Source of the DNA: Bradyrhizobium sp. 21
GTDB taxonomy: Bacteria; Pseudomonadota; Alphaproteobacteria; Rhizobiales; Xanthobacteraceae
Assembly: GCF_023073335.1 (NCBI RefSeq)
Contig: NZ_JADPJG010000035.1
Coordinates: 577,879 to 641,878 of the forward strand
DNA length: 64,000 nucleotides
Direction of reading: 5' to 3'
Shown here: positions 41,652-50,651 of the stretch, in pieces
Numbering within the stretch: position 1 is the stretch's first letter
Layout of the letters: the number at the start of each line of letters is the position of its first letter
The notes under the pieces: generated by a model
Databases searched by the model: none
What the model saw: the letters and a program-made list of their open reading frames with translations, nothing else
What the model was told of the DNA's origin: nothing
Program-made: the position numbers and the translations under genes

Positions 41652-42227
41652 TCAGATTCGGCCCGAGATCTCGTTCTCGGTCGGCAGCCGTCCGTCCGGC
41701 GTCAGATGGTCGACCACCTTCGGCAGATACTGGCTGAGGCCGGAAAGCAGCTCGTCGCGCGACAGGCCGCTCTGGGCGGACAGGCTCTCGATCTGGTCGG
41801 CGCCGAGCGCGTTGGCGAGATCGCCCGGTGCGATGGCCTTGTTCTCGCCCTTGCCGACCCAGCTATTCGCGGCCTCGCCGTGACCGCCCTGCTGGAGCTG
41901 GTTGAGGAGATCGCCGAGGCCGCCGCTCAGCACCGTGCCGGCCGCGCCGCCCGCGAGCAGGCCGCCGAGGCCACCCTTGAGCAGGCCTCCGAGACCGCCG
42001 ATACCACCGCTGTCCGCGGTATTCACCGGCGGAGGGGCGGGCGTCGGTGACGGCTGCGGCGCCGTGCCGGACTGGTTTGCGGTCATGTGCTTGAACGCCT
42101 TCCAGGCGAGCAGGCCAAGCAGCGCCATGGTCATCGGCGACATGCCGCCCGAGGACTTCTCGGAGCTTGGCGTGCTCGGGCCACGAGGGCCGTTCTGCAT
42201 GCCGTTGAGGACGTCGAGTAGACCCAT
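41652..42227 (-). CDS. YidB/DUF937-like protein
   Basis: 191 residues from the ATG at 42227 (AAAGGAGAACGCC before it). MGLLDVLNGMQNGPRGPS, a Pro-rich linker, then Gly/Leu-rich GGIGGLGGLLKGGLGGLLAG, and C-terminal GLSRDELLSGLSQYLPKVVD, where the last segment is the YidB signature. Probably soluble or peripheral. Function is unknown, and the Gly-Leu stretch may mediate self-assembly. Confidence 0.82.
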   Translation of the reverse strand: MGLLDVLNGMQNGPRGPSTPSSEKSSGGMSPMTMALLGLLAWKAFKHMTANQSGTAPQPSPTPAPPPVNTADSGGIGGLGGLLKGGLGGLLAGGAAGTVLSGGLGDLLNQLQQGGHGEAANSWVGKGENKAIAPGDLANALGADQIESLSAQSGLSRDELLSGLSQYLPKVVDHLTPDGRLPTENEISGRI

Positions 42228-42388
42228 GGCGTTCTCCTTTGGCGTTCTCGTCGGCGAGCGCTCGCCGCTGACTGCCCCCGGGCAAAAACATATGGGGCTC
42301 TCATGACGGTTACAAGGCGGATGCGTCGCGATGGGCAGCCGGCCTCGCCTCTGATATCGAAGGCCGGACATTCGGGGAGCAAGGCGAA

Positions 42389-43390
42389 GTGGTTACGGAT
42401 CGACCGATCGTGGTGGCCGGCGCGGGCGCCATCGGCTGTTTTGTCGGAGGCACCCTGGCGGCCTCAGGCCGCCGCGTCGCGCTCCTGGTGCGGCCGCGGG
42501 TGAAGGCCGAGATCGAGCGGTTCGGTCTGCTTCTGACTGATTTCGACGGCTCCCAGAAGAAGTTGGGGTCAGGCCAGCTCGCGCTGTCGGAGGGGCCCGC
42601 GATCTTCCACAGCGCCGGCATGGTGCTGGTCACGGTGAAGAGCGCCGACACCGCCGACATGGCGGACCAGATCGCGCAGCATGCGCCGCAGGATGCCGTC
42701 ATCATCTCGCTGCAAAACGGCGTTGGCAATGTCGCCACCTTGCGCGAGCGCCTCGGAGGCCGGCGCGTGCTCGCGGGGATGGTGCCTTTCAACGTGATCG
42801 GGATGGGCGAGGGCCGTTTCCACCGCTCGACCTCCGGCGACATCCATGTCGAGGAGGACGAGGCGAATACGGCCGCGGCGCTCTCGGTACCCGGTCTCAC
42901 CATGCGCGCGAGCCCTGACATCACCGGCGTGCAATGGGGCAAGCTGATCATCAATCTGAACAACGCGCTCAGCGCGTTGTCCGACATGCCGCTCGCCGCG
43001 CAACTGGCGAGCCGCGACTGGCGAAGGCTGTTCGCCGATCAGATGGCCGAAGGCCTGGCCGCACTGAAGGCCGCCGGCATCACACCGGTGTCGGCGACGC
43101 CGATCCCAATGAAGTGGACGCCGACCTTGCTGAGGCTGCCCGACATGATCTTCAACGCGATCCTGGGACGTACGATGAAGATCGATCCCGAGGCGCGTTC
43201 CTCGATGTGGCAAGATCTGAAGCAGGGCCGCAAGACCGAGATCGATTATCTCCAGGGCGCCGTCATCGCGCTTGCCGAACAGAACAATGTCGACGTGCCG
43301 CTGATGCGCCGCATTGTTGCGCTGATCAAGGATGCCGAGAGCGCGGGCAAGGGCCCGCCCGGGCTGACGCCGCCGCAGATTCGTGGCTAG
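42389..43390 (+). CDS. 2-dehydropantoate 2-reductase (ApbA/PanE) family protein
   Basis: 333 residues from a GTG at 42389 (AAGGCGAA upstream). NADP-binding VVAGAGAIGCFVGGTLAASG at the N-terminus, LVTVKSADTAD and ISLQNGVGN of the family, with a C-terminal helical domain containing NALSALSDMPLAAQ and RKTEIDYLQGAVIALAEQNN. A ketopantoate reductase in pantothenate synthesis, or a paralogue acting on another 2-oxo acid; a second family member is at 58074-59048. Gene context gives no preference. Confidence 0.87.
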   Translation: MVTDRPIVVAGAGAIGCFVGGTLAASGRRVALLVRPRVKAEIERFGLLLTDFDGSQKKLGSGQLALSEGPAIFHSAGMVLVTVKSADTADMADQIAQHAPQDAVIISLQNGVGNVATLRERLGGRRVLAGMVPFNVIGMGEGRFHRSTSGDIHVEEDEANTAAALSVPGLTMRASPDITGVQWGKLIINLNNALSALSDMPLAAQLASRDWRRLFADQMAEGLAALKAAGITPVSATPIPMKWTPTLLRLPDMIFNAILGRTMKIDPEARSSMWQDLKQGRKTEIDYLQGAVIALAEQNNVDVPLMRRIVALIKDAESAGKGPPGLTPPQIRG

Positions 43391-43415
43391 CGCTCGAGTG
43401 CGATGGAGGTGTGCG

Positions 43416-43631
43416 ATGAGGCGTTGTTTGATGATCGGGCTCGCGCTGGCCGCGCTCTGCGGCGCTTCCACATTCGCGGAGGCCAGGCCGCCCACGGTGA
43501 TGAACTCTCCCGGCTATGACGCGCGCTTGCAGGAAAGCCGCAAGGCGTTGGGCAGTTCACCGACGGCAACTGCGCCGGCGAACGCGCCGGTGGCCAAACC
43601 GAAGCGCAGCAAGAAGAAGCAGACGAACTGA
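43416..43631 (+). CDS. Small exported protein of unknown function
   Basis: 71 residues from the ATG at 43416. Signal peptide MRRCLMIGLALAALCGASTF with cleavage after AEA. The mature part is ARPPTVMNSPGYDARLQESR followed by an Ala/Pro/Thr-rich stretch and the basic end KPKRSKKKQTN. A GGAGGTGTGCG ribosome site precedes it. It is 25 bases after the ketopantoate reductase-like gene. Confidence 0.72.
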   Translation: MRRCLMIGLALAALCGASTFAEARPPTVMNSPGYDARLQESRKALGSSPTATAPANAPVAKPKRSKKKQTN

Positions 43632-43646
43632 CGCCACACTCTTCGC

Positions 43647-43695
43647 CGTCGTCCCGGATCAGCGCTCCGCTTCGCTGTGCCTGTCCGGGACGACG
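43647..43695. repeat. Short GTCGTCCCGGA inverted repeat
   Basis: CGTCGTCCCGGATCAGCGCT at the left and CCTGTCCGGGACGACG at the right are inverted repeats with a loop of about 20 bases. It is a short member of the same outer-arm family as 31185-31306, between convergent genes. Confidence 0.75.
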
Positions 43696-43714
43696 CGGAG
43701 GGTGTCGCCGCAGC

Positions 43715-44335
43715 TCAGCCCTTCTTCGCCGGCTTGCTCGGCGCCGGGTTGAACAGCTTCTTCAGGTCGTTCAGGCTTTCCGACAGGCGCGGCCATTCGC
43801 AGGAGAACGAGCCCTTGGCGCAGGGCGCGCCCTTCGGCCTCGGGCCCAGGGCTTGCAGGGTTTTCGGCCGCTCGACCGGGATAGGCACCCGCTCGACTTC
43901 GGTTCGCAGCGCGACCTGCTGGAGCTGCTGCGCCTGTTGTTCCTGCTGCTCGCGCTGCTGGCGCATGGCGGCCTGGGCCGCCTCGTTGCTGCGGCGCTGA
44001 TTGGCGAGGTAGACGGTATAGAATTCGTCGATCTTCTTCTGCTCCTCCGGCGTCGGATTCGGTCCGGCGATGTCGAAGGTGCGGTCCTGGAGGAAGTCGT
44101 AGTAGGAATAGCCGCCGCCTGCCTTGCGCCGGCCGGCGAATTTGGCGTTGCAGTTGGCCAGCGCTGATGTCTTCTCGCTCTTGGTTGCGGCTTTCTCGGC
44201 GGCGTCGGCGCATTCCTCGAAGTCAACAGGCGCGCGCTTCCACCATTGCGCCTGGGCATGCGACGGCGTCAGCAGAAAAAATCCTGCTGCGGCAACGAGA
44301 AGCGCCGCACGACGCGATGCAAACACGACCGACAT
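43715..44335 (-). CDS. Exported protein of unknown function with Gln-rich coiled region
   Basis: 206 residues. Signal peptide MSVVFASRRAALLVAAAGFF, cleaved after HAQA. Cys-containing N-terminal part (EECADAAEKAATKSEK, ANCNAKFAG), then a Gln/Arg-rich helix (MRQQREQQEQQAQQLQQ, about residues 124-140), then a basic/Pro part with CAKGSFSCEW and the end FNPAPSKPAKKG. Four cysteines may form two disulfides. No known domain that I recognise. Confidence 0.7.
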   Translation of the reverse strand: MSVVFASRRAALLVAAAGFFLLTPSHAQAQWWKRAPVDFEECADAAEKAATKSEKTSALANCNAKFAGRRKAGGGYSYYDFLQDRTFDIAGPNPTPEEQKKIDEFYTVYLANQRRSNEAAQAAMRQQREQQEQQAQQLQQVALRTEVERVPIPVERPKTLQALGPRPKGAPCAKGSFSCEWPRLSESLNDLKKLFNPAPSKPAKKG

Positions 44336-44543
44336 TCTACGAGAGCATTCCTTGCAAAACTCAACCCGAACTGAGTCGAGCCGGATTTTTGCCCCTTTAT
44401 CGCTGGCTTGTCACCCGTGGAACCCGGGAATTTCATGGCTGCAATGCTGACATTTTTTGCTTGACGTGGCCCGGCAGTCACAGCCGCGCGCCACAGGATG
44501 CGCTTAGACTTTTATCGGTTTGAATTCGAAGGGTAATGTCCGC

Positions 44544-45572
44544 ATGAGGGCGCTGGTCTGTCTCTCCACAATCGCGTTGGCACTGATTTGCGGCCATGCC
44601 TTCGCCACGGACGAGGATGCGCCGAATCGTAAGCCGGTGAGGGCGATTGCCGACGCGCGGCTCCCGGTCGCCGGCCAGGGCGTGCTGCCGCTCTATCTCT
44701 CCAGCGACTGGTCGATGCCGCTGCCGGCGATCTCGCGCGCCATCATCGTGCTGCACGGACGCCTGCGCAATGCCGATGAATATTATATATCGGCCCATAC
44801 TGCGCAGGTCGCAGCGGGCGACGACGGCAGGAGCGCGCTCATGATCGTGCCGCAGTTTTTGGCGGAGATCGATATCGAGGCGCACAAGCTGCCCGCGGAC
44901 ACGCTGCGCTGGTCGCTGGAGGGATGGGAGGGCGGCGATGCGGCGCTCGCGCCGAGCCCGGTGTCTTCCTTCGAGGCGCTCGATGCGATTCTGGTAAAAC
45001 TCTCCGACCGGCGCTTCTTCCCGAATTTGAAGCAGGTCGTGGTCGCCGGCCATTCCGGCGGCGGCCAGGTCGCGCAACGCTATGCCATCGCCGGCAGGGG
45101 CGAGGCGGCGCTGTCGCGTCAGCACATCGATGTCCGCTACGTCGTCGCCAATCCTTCGTCCTACGCCTATTTCAGCAACACGCGGCCCCTGCCGGCCGTC
45201 GCCGCATCCTGCCCGGGCTACAACAATTGGAAATACGGCATGGACGGGCGCCCGCCCTATTTTGCGGACGCAACGCCGTCCGCGCTGGAACAGCGCTATG
45301 TCGAGCGCGACGTGATCTATCTGCTCGGCACCCTCGACACCAATCCCGAGCATTCCGCACTCGACAAGAGCTGCATGGCCAAGGCGCAAGGACCCTATCG
45401 CTACGCCCGCGGCCATGCCTATGTCGATGCGATGGCCAAGCGCGACCACGGCACGCCCAATCATAGGGTCTGGGACGTCGCCGGCGTCGGGCATGACGGC
45501 GACAAGATGCTAACCTCGAAATGCGGGCTCGCGGCGCTGTTCGATATTCCGGGCTGCGGGGCGGAGCGTTGA
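44544..45572 (+). CDS. Exported alpha/beta-hydrolase-like protein
   Basis: 342 residues from ATG 44544, AAGGG upstream. Signal peptide MRALVCLSTIALALICGHAF. AIIVLHGRLRNADEYY is the oxyanion-side strand, and the nucleophile elbow VVVAGHSGGGQVAQRYAI (GHSGG) carries the likely catalytic Ser. VWDVAGVGHDGDKM provides a candidate catalytic His near the C-terminus. Probably an esterase or peptidase-like enzyme in the periplasm; substrate unknown. The next gene starts about 90 bases downstream. Confidence 0.82.
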   Translation: MRALVCLSTIALALICGHAFATDEDAPNRKPVRAIADARLPVAGQGVLPLYLSSDWSMPLPAISRAIIVLHGRLRNADEYYISAHTAQVAAGDDGRSALMIVPQFLAEIDIEAHKLPADTLRWSLEGWEGGDAALAPSPVSSFEALDAILVKLSDRRFFPNLKQVVVAGHSGGGQVAQRYAIAGRGEAALSRQHIDVRYVVANPSSYAYFSNTRPLPAVAASCPGYNNWKYGMDGRPPYFADATPSALEQRYVERDVIYLLGTLDTNPEHSALDKSCMAKAQGPYRYARGHAYVDAMAKRDHGTPNHRVWDVAGVGHDGDKMLTSKCGLAALFDIPGCGAER

Positions 45573-45663
45573 CATCTTGAAGGCTTGGCTCCGGCTGCTA
45601 CACTTCGTCTTGCGATGCGACTTATCGTGAGGTGACGCCAAGAAGACGAAATGGAAACGCCTG

Positions 45664-47181
45664 ATGCTGCTGCCTCTGTCCGATGTGCCGCGCTGGTACG
45701 CCGAGCGCAAACCGCAAGACACGATCGCCGTCCGTCACGGGCAGGACACGCTGACATGGGACGCGCTCGAGCGCGGCGCCAACCGGCGCGCGCGTGCGTT
45801 CGCGGCCAAGGGCGTCAAGCCCGGGGACTTCGTCGCGATCGGATTGCCCAACGGCAACGCGTTCTTTGAGACCTCCTTTGCGGTGTGGAAATGCGGGGCG
45901 ACGCCGACCTCGCTGTCGTGGCGGCTGCCGCGCGGCGAAGCCGCCGCGGTGCTCGACATCCTCAAGCCGGCGCTGGTGGTCGGCGGCGAGGCTGACTGGA
46001 ACGCGCCGAACCGTCTGCCCGCGGATTTCGTGCCGGAAGGATTTTCGGACGAGCCGCTCAATCCGCCGGTGGCGCGCTATTGGAAGGCCATGACCAGCGG
46101 CGGCTCGACCGGCCGGCCGAAAGTGATCCTCGATCACCAGCCGGCGGTCACCGACACGGTCGCCGCGCCGCCGCTCAACATTCCCTTCGGGGTCTCGCTG
46201 CTCAATCCCGGTCCGCTCTACCACAATGCGCCGTTCATCGTGTCGCACTATGCGCTCTTCAGCGGCGGTCAGCTCACCGGCCTCGTCAAGTTCGACGCCG
46301 AGGAGGCGCTGCGCCAGATCGCGCGCGAGCGTGTGCAATGGGTCAATTTCGTGCCGACCATGATGCACCGGATCTGGGCGCTGCCGGAGCACGTGCGCAA
46401 TTCCTACGATGTGTCGAGCCTGCAGACCGTGTTCCACATGGCAGCTCCGATGCCGCCCTGGCTGAAGGAGAACTGGATCGCCTGGCTCGGGCCGGAGCGG
46501 ATCTGGGAGCTTTATGGCGGCACCGAACGCCAGGGCTCCTGCATCATCTCCGGCACGGAATGGCTGACGCACAAGGGCTCGGTCGGCAAGATCGGGGAGA
46601 TGGCGCGCTTGCGCATCATCGGCGAGGACGGCAACGACGTCGCGCCGGGCGAGACCGGCGAGATCTATTTCCTCAACAATGACGGCAAGGACGCCACCTA
46701 TCACTATCTCGGCGCCGAGCCGAAGCGCCGCGCCGACGGCTGGGAATCGCTCGGCGATATCGGCCGGCTGGATGCGGAAGGCTACCTCTATCTCGGCGAC
46801 CGCCTCGCCGACATGGTGCTGCGCGGCGGCGCCAACATCTATCCGGCCGAGGTCGAGGCTGCCGTCTCTGAGTCCCCAGGCGTGCGGTCCTGCGTGGTGG
46901 TGGGATTGCCCGAACCGGAACTGGGCCAGCGCGTGCACGCCATCATCGAGCCGGAGGGCGACGCGGATGGCCAGACGATCGCCGACGGCATGGCGGACTT
47001 CTTGAAGGACAGGCTGAGCCGCTACAAGCATCCGGAGAGTTTTGAGATTGTCACCGCCCCGCCACGCGATGATTCCGGAAAAGTTCGCCGTACGCTGTTG
47101 CGCGACGAGCGCGCGGCGTGGATGAAGGAAGGGCGGGCCTTCCGGATCTGGCCTTCGAAGGCGCGGGCGCACGCCGAATAA
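45664..47181 (+). CDS. AMP-binding acyl-CoA synthetase
   Basis: 505 residues. The adenylate-forming P-loop TSGGSTGRPK is at 144-153. Further core motifs are ERIWELYGGTERQGS, LGDIGRLDAEGYLYLGDRLA, DMVLRGGANIYPAEVEAAVS, and PRDDSGKVRRTLL near the C-terminus with the catalytic Lys. The enzyme activates a carboxylic acid to the CoA thioester with ATP. Similar bile-acid/carnitine-type ligases have this form, but substrate is not determined. A 27-base gap separates it from the RraA-like gene, so they are likely in one operon. Confidence 0.92.
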   Translation: MLLPLSDVPRWYAERKPQDTIAVRHGQDTLTWDALERGANRRARAFAAKGVKPGDFVAIGLPNGNAFFETSFAVWKCGATPTSLSWRLPRGEAAAVLDILKPALVVGGEADWNAPNRLPADFVPEGFSDEPLNPPVARYWKAMTSGGSTGRPKVILDHQPAVTDTVAAPPLNIPFGVSLLNPGPLYHNAPFIVSHYALFSGGQLTGLVKFDAEEALRQIARERVQWVNFVPTMMHRIWALPEHVRNSYDVSSLQTVFHMAAPMPPWLKENWIAWLGPERIWELYGGTERQGSCIISGTEWLTHKGSVGKIGEMARLRIIGEDGNDVAPGETGEIYFLNNDGKDATYHYLGAEPKRRADGWESLGDIGRLDAEGYLYLGDRLADMVLRGGANIYPAEVEAAVSESPGVRSCVVVGLPEPELGQRVHAIIEPEGDADGQTIADGMADFLKDRLSRYKHPESFEIVTAPPRDDSGKVRRTLLRDERAAWMKEGRAFRIWPSKARAHAE

Positions 47182-47207
47182 GAAATTCACGAAAAGGACT
47201 TCATAAG

Positions 47208-47846
47208 ATGACCATCACGATCGCTGCGAACAGTGTGCCGAAGCCGCCGGCCGAGATCATCGAGGGTTTTCGCGGTGCGCCGACCTCGGTCATCTCGGAC
47301 AATCTCGCCCGGCTGCCGGGCGCGGTGGGGCTCAAACCCTATCATCGCGGCGGCAAGCTGGTTGGGACGGCCTTCACGGTGCGCACCCGTCCCGGCGACA
47401 ATCTCGCCATCCACCGCGCGCTCGAGCTGGTCGGCCCGGGCGACGTCATCGTGGTCGATGGCGGCGGTGATGAGACCCGCGCGCTGGTCGGCGAGATCAT
47501 GAAGAACATCGCGCAGTGGCGCAAAGCGGAAGGCTATGTGATCGATGGCGCGATCCGCGATGTCGCGGCCTTCGCGGCTGACGACTTTCCCTGCTACGCC
47601 CGCGCGGTGATCCATCGCGGCCCCTACAAGAACGGTCCCGGCGAGATCAACATTCCGGTCTCCATCGGCGGCAGCGTGATCTCGCCCGGCGACATCGTCG
47701 TTGGCGACGAGGATGGCGTGGTGTCGTTTCCCGCCGCGGGCGCGGCCGCGCTGCTGGAAGCCGTGCGGGCCCAGGTCGCGCGCGAGGAGGAGACGCTGAA
47801 GGCGATCCGCGAGGGCCGCTACCAGGGCTCGTACGGCAAATCCTGA
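47208..47846 (+). CDS. RraA-like / 4-hydroxy-4-methyl-2-oxoglutarate aldolase family protein
   Basis: 212 residues from the ATG at 47208 with AAAAGGA upstream. GTAFTVRTRPGDNLAIHRAL, GDVIVVDGGGDETRALVGE and EGYVIDGAIRD (the metal/pyruvate-binding region) define the RraA/HMG aldolase fold; the C-terminal GDIVVGDEDGVVSFP is typical. Members are aldolases or decarboxylases for 2-oxo acids in aromatic degradation, or regulators of RNase E. A catabolic aldolase after an acyl-CoA ligase is more plausible here. Confidence 0.88.
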   Translation: MTITIAANSVPKPPAEIIEGFRGAPTSVISDNLARLPGAVGLKPYHRGGKLVGTAFTVRTRPGDNLAIHRALELVGPGDVIVVDGGGDETRALVGEIMKNIAQWRKAEGYVIDGAIRDVAAFAADDFPCYARAVIHRGPYKNGPGEINIPVSIGGSVISPGDIVVGDEDGVVSFPAAGAAALLEAVRAQVAREEETLKAIREGRYQGSYGKS

Positions 47847-47987
47847 CCGGGGCGCGAGGCGTAAGTCAGAGCAATGGCCGTGTCGGGCGCAAGCCGAAGT
47901 CGGCCATTGCTATTCTCGAAAGCGATTTCAAGACGTTTTGTTTCGGTCAAAATTCTCTCATGCTTTTTGATGCTGAGGTTGCTTTAA

Positions 47988-48879
47988 ATGATGAGAAACT
48001 GCGCGTTCGTTCTGTCTGGTGTTATCCTTCTGCTCGTCTCTGGAAACAACGAGGCTGGTTCGTGGGAGATGCACGAGGCCATCATCAGTCATTTCATGCC
48101 GCCGATCGTCACCATCGCTTTGGCGGATACAGACCGGCGAATGACGGAAGAGGCGTACGCAAAGGCAAACAGTCTCTCCCCAGGTGAGGTGGAAAAGCGC
48201 TTTGCCGCAAGCGGAGTCTTGCGATGCCCTGGTGTAGCTAGCAGTGCTCAAGTGACGGGAGCGCGCGACGTGATCACGACCGCGGCTCACGCGTTTCGGG
48301 ACCTTTGCAAGCTCCGTACGCCATCTGACAAGTGCAAGTTCGAGTGCTATCTGGGAGTAGAGAAGCGAACCGTTCCTTTGTCGGCGACCCTATGGCTGGG
48401 CACATGCGTTGATAGTGTGCCAAAAGCGGCTACTAATGATTGGGCAGTCGCAAAGCTCGAATTTCCCGCGGAGGTGACGCCTTACGAGGTCTATGAAGGG
48501 ACCGAAATATTGGTCGAGCTGGAGCGTGTCCTGGCGGTCGTTGGTTATGATATCGAAGCTACGGGAAAGAAGGACAAATACGGGCAGTTCAACAAGACGA
48601 TGCAGGAGTGTCAGGTGCGCGACCTCGGACTGGTCGATATTTGAAACGAACTGCGAGTTTGAAGTTGGGGCGTCCGGTAGCGCCCTGTTTCGCATGCGCG
48701 GCAATCGAATGACTCTGTTCGGCGTTCTCAACGGCGACTATCACGATAAAGAATATTGTCCGCGAGGCGGCTGCGAGTTCAAGAGCCGGCATTGGTCCAG
48801 CGTGCACGTGACCCTGAGGGGCGAGTTCAAAGACCGGCTCTTGGCCGCCATAAGCCAGTCTGCTGCAAAACAAAACTAG
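47988..48879 (+). pseudogene. Frameshifted trypsin-like serine protease gene
   Basis: The first frame (ATG 47988) gives a signal-peptide start MMRNCAFVLSGVILLLVSGN, then the chymotrypsin-fold His in ITTAAHAF and Asp in NDWAVAKLEF, and stops at 48644. The protease continues in the +1 frame from about 48625: DWSIFETNCEFEVGASGSAL (the Ser-containing GASGS) to the stop at 48879. One extra base between 48615 and 48640 would account for the break. Joined, it is a complete exported protease of about 295 residues. Codon use is less GC-rich than in neighbours, suggesting transfer. Confidence 0.78.
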
Positions 48880-48892
48880 AAGGGAGGATGGC

Positions 48893-49264
48893 GTGAGCCA
48901 GAAGGACGAATTCCACAATCTCGACGATACCGGCGCCGGGCTGTTTCGCGAGCTCGCGACAGGGGTGACCACACGCATTTTTTCCGGCGAGCAGGCGATG
49001 CTGTCGGTGGTGACGCTGGCGCCGCATGCGCAGGGCACGCTGCACCATCATCCCGAGGAGCAATGGGGTGTGCTGCTCGACGGCTCCGCCATCCGCGTCC
49101 AGGGCGACGAAGAGATAGCCGTGAATAAGGGCGATTTCTGGCGCACGCCGGGCAATGTGCCGCACACCATGCGCGCCGGCCCCGACGGCGCCCGCGTGCT
49201 GGACATCTTCAGTCCGCCGCGGCCGGAATACAGAAAAGCGGGATCCGGTTTCGGAGCTACCTAA
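48893..49264 (+). CDS. Cupin domain protein
   Basis: 123 residues from a GTG with GGGAGGATGGC upstream. The cupin motif 1 GTLHHHPEEQWGVLLDGSAI supplies the His cluster and Glu ligand; motif 2 is GDFWRTPGNVPHTMRAGPDG. A small metal-binding beta-barrel protein, function unknown. Its stop codon lies within the repeat element beginning at 49260. Confidence 0.87.
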   Translation: MSQKDEFHNLDDTGAGLFRELATGVTTRIFSGEQAMLSVVTLAPHAQGTLHHHPEEQWGVLLDGSAIRVQGDEEIAVNKGDFWRTPGNVPHTMRAGPDGARVLDIFSPPRPEYRKAGSGFGAT

Positions 49265-49338
49265 AGCGCTTCGCGCTTTAGGTTATCATCTGAGCATGAT
49301 CTTTTCGGAAAACCGCTGCACACTTTTCCGGATCATGC
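49260..49338. repeat. Double hairpin rhizobial repeat (CTAAAGCGC / GCATGATC family)
   Basis: CCTAAAGCGC-TTC-GCGCTTTAGG (49260-49282) is a perfect hairpin containing the cupin stop codon. It is followed by GAGCATGATCTTTTCGGAAA... TTTTCCGGATCATGC (49292-49338), a second inverted repeat. The same pair of motifs is widely dispersed in Rhizobiales. It probably acts as a terminator for the cupin gene. Confidence 0.85.
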
Positions 49339-49390
49339 CTAAGCGCCAAAGAGCAAAAAGCCAGGCGCAAAAACAAAGAGGGAGGACGAC

Positions 49391-50347
49391 ATGACGATCA
49401 CACGACGGGCGCTGCTGGCCGCGCCCGCCATCCTCGCGATGGCATCGGCAAGCGCACAGGCTTCAAAAATCACGCTGGTGGTGCCGTTCCCGCCGGGCGG
49501 ATCGACCGACGCGATGGCGCGGCTGCTCCAGAGCCATCTGCAGACCAAGCTCAACCGCATTGTCATTGTCGAGAACAAGTCGGGCGCCGCCGGCGCGCTC
49601 GGCGCGGCGCAGGTCGCCAAGAGCCCGGCTGACGGCACCACGTTCCTGGTCACCTTCGATTCCCACGCGGTGATCCCATCGATCCTCGACAAGCCGCCCG
49701 TCGACGTCGAGCGCGAGCTGATGCCGGTGTTGCTGGTCGGTACCGCGCCCTACGTGATCGCGGCCGGCGCCGGCCGTCCCTACAAGAGCTTCGCCGACGT
49801 GGTGGCGGCCTGCAAGGCAGCGCCGGGCGCGGTGAAATATGCCTCCGTCGGCATCGGCACGCTCGGCCATCTCGCCATGACCGTGCTCGGCAACAAGGCC
49901 GGCGTCGAGATCATGCACGTGCCCTATCGCGGCGGCGGACCCGCGATGAACGACGTGCTCGGCGGCCATGTCGATCTGATCGCGGGATCGGCGGCGCTGG
50001 TCTCAGCCCAGCTCGGCACCAACATGCTGCGACCGATCCTGCAGCTCGGCCGCGAGCGGCTGCCGGGCCTGCCGGATACGCCGACCGCGATCGAGGCCGG
50101 CTTTCCGGATTTCGAGACGCTGGCCTGGTGGGGCATCTTCGCGCCCACGGGGACGCCGCCTGACATCGTCGCAGGCCTCGCGACGGCGTCCAAGGAGATC
50201 CTCAGCGAACCCGCCACCGCCGCCCAGCTCAAGGAGACCCAGCAGATGACGCTGCTGCTCGAGGACGGCCCCGCCTTCAAGACCTTCTTCGACAAGCAGG
50301 TGGCCTATTGGGGCAAGGTCGTGAAAGACAACAATATCAGGGCGTGA
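49391..50347 (+). CDS. Tripartite tricarboxylate transporter (TctC/Bug) substrate-binding protein
   Basis: 318 residues. The N-terminus MTITRRALLAAPAILAMASA is a signal with RR, possibly Tat-dependent. SKITLVVPFPPGGSTDAMAR, VENKSGAAGALGAAQVAKSP and IMHVPYRGGGPAMNDVLGGH are diagnostic of Bug/TctC proteins, which bind carboxylates or other small molecules. No TctA/TctB membrane genes are present, as is common for the many orphan Bug proteins. RBS GAGGGAGGACGAC. Confidence 0.92.
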   Translation: MTITRRALLAAPAILAMASASAQASKITLVVPFPPGGSTDAMARLLQSHLQTKLNRIVIVENKSGAAGALGAAQVAKSPADGTTFLVTFDSHAVIPSILDKPPVDVERELMPVLLVGTAPYVIAAGAGRPYKSFADVVAACKAAPGAVKYASVGIGTLGHLAMTVLGNKAGVEIMHVPYRGGGPAMNDVLGGHVDLIAGSAALVSAQLGTNMLRPILQLGRERLPGLPDTPTAIEAGFPDFETLAWWGIFAPTGTPPDIVAGLATASKEILSEPATAAQLKETQQMTLLLEDGPAFKTFFDKQVAYWGKVVKDNNIRA

Positions 50348-50445
50348 GGGGGCATTGAGGCCTGTACGTTTCGCGAAGTGAAGGCTTCCGGTCCTGCCCC
50401 CGCTTTGATATGAACGGCGCCAGTAACTCGCTTTGCGGGTTCCGC

Positions 50446-50522
50446 GGTCCCGTAGCTCAGCCGGATAGAGCGACGGTTTCCTAAACCGTAGGTCGCATGT
50501 TCGAGTCATGCCGGGATCGCCA
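50446..50522 (+). tRNA. tRNA-Arg (anticodon CCT)
   Basis: 77 bases that fold as a tRNA. Acceptor GGTCCCG pairs with CGGGATC, the D arm is GCTC/GAGC, the anticodon stem ACGGT/ACCGT encloses TTCCTAA with anticodon CCT, and the T arm GCATG/CATGC encloses TTCGAGT. The discriminator G and CCA are encoded. It reads AGG codons. The gene follows a binding-protein gene and is followed by a run of T residues. No integrase gene is next to it. Confidence 0.95.
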
Positions 50523-50651
50523 GTTTTTCAGTGAGCAATAGCTGCGTTTGCCACGCTCGTCGGCGCAAAAATTGCTAGAAGCGCGAAGCTTCCTTCCTTC
50601 CCGGCCCAGGCTGACTGTCGCCCCGCCCCGCTGCCCCATCCGGAGACCACA

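Noticed and set aside
50446-50522. tRNA-Arg as an integration site
   Set aside because: No integrase gene and no duplicated 3' tRNA end was seen in the flanking sequence.
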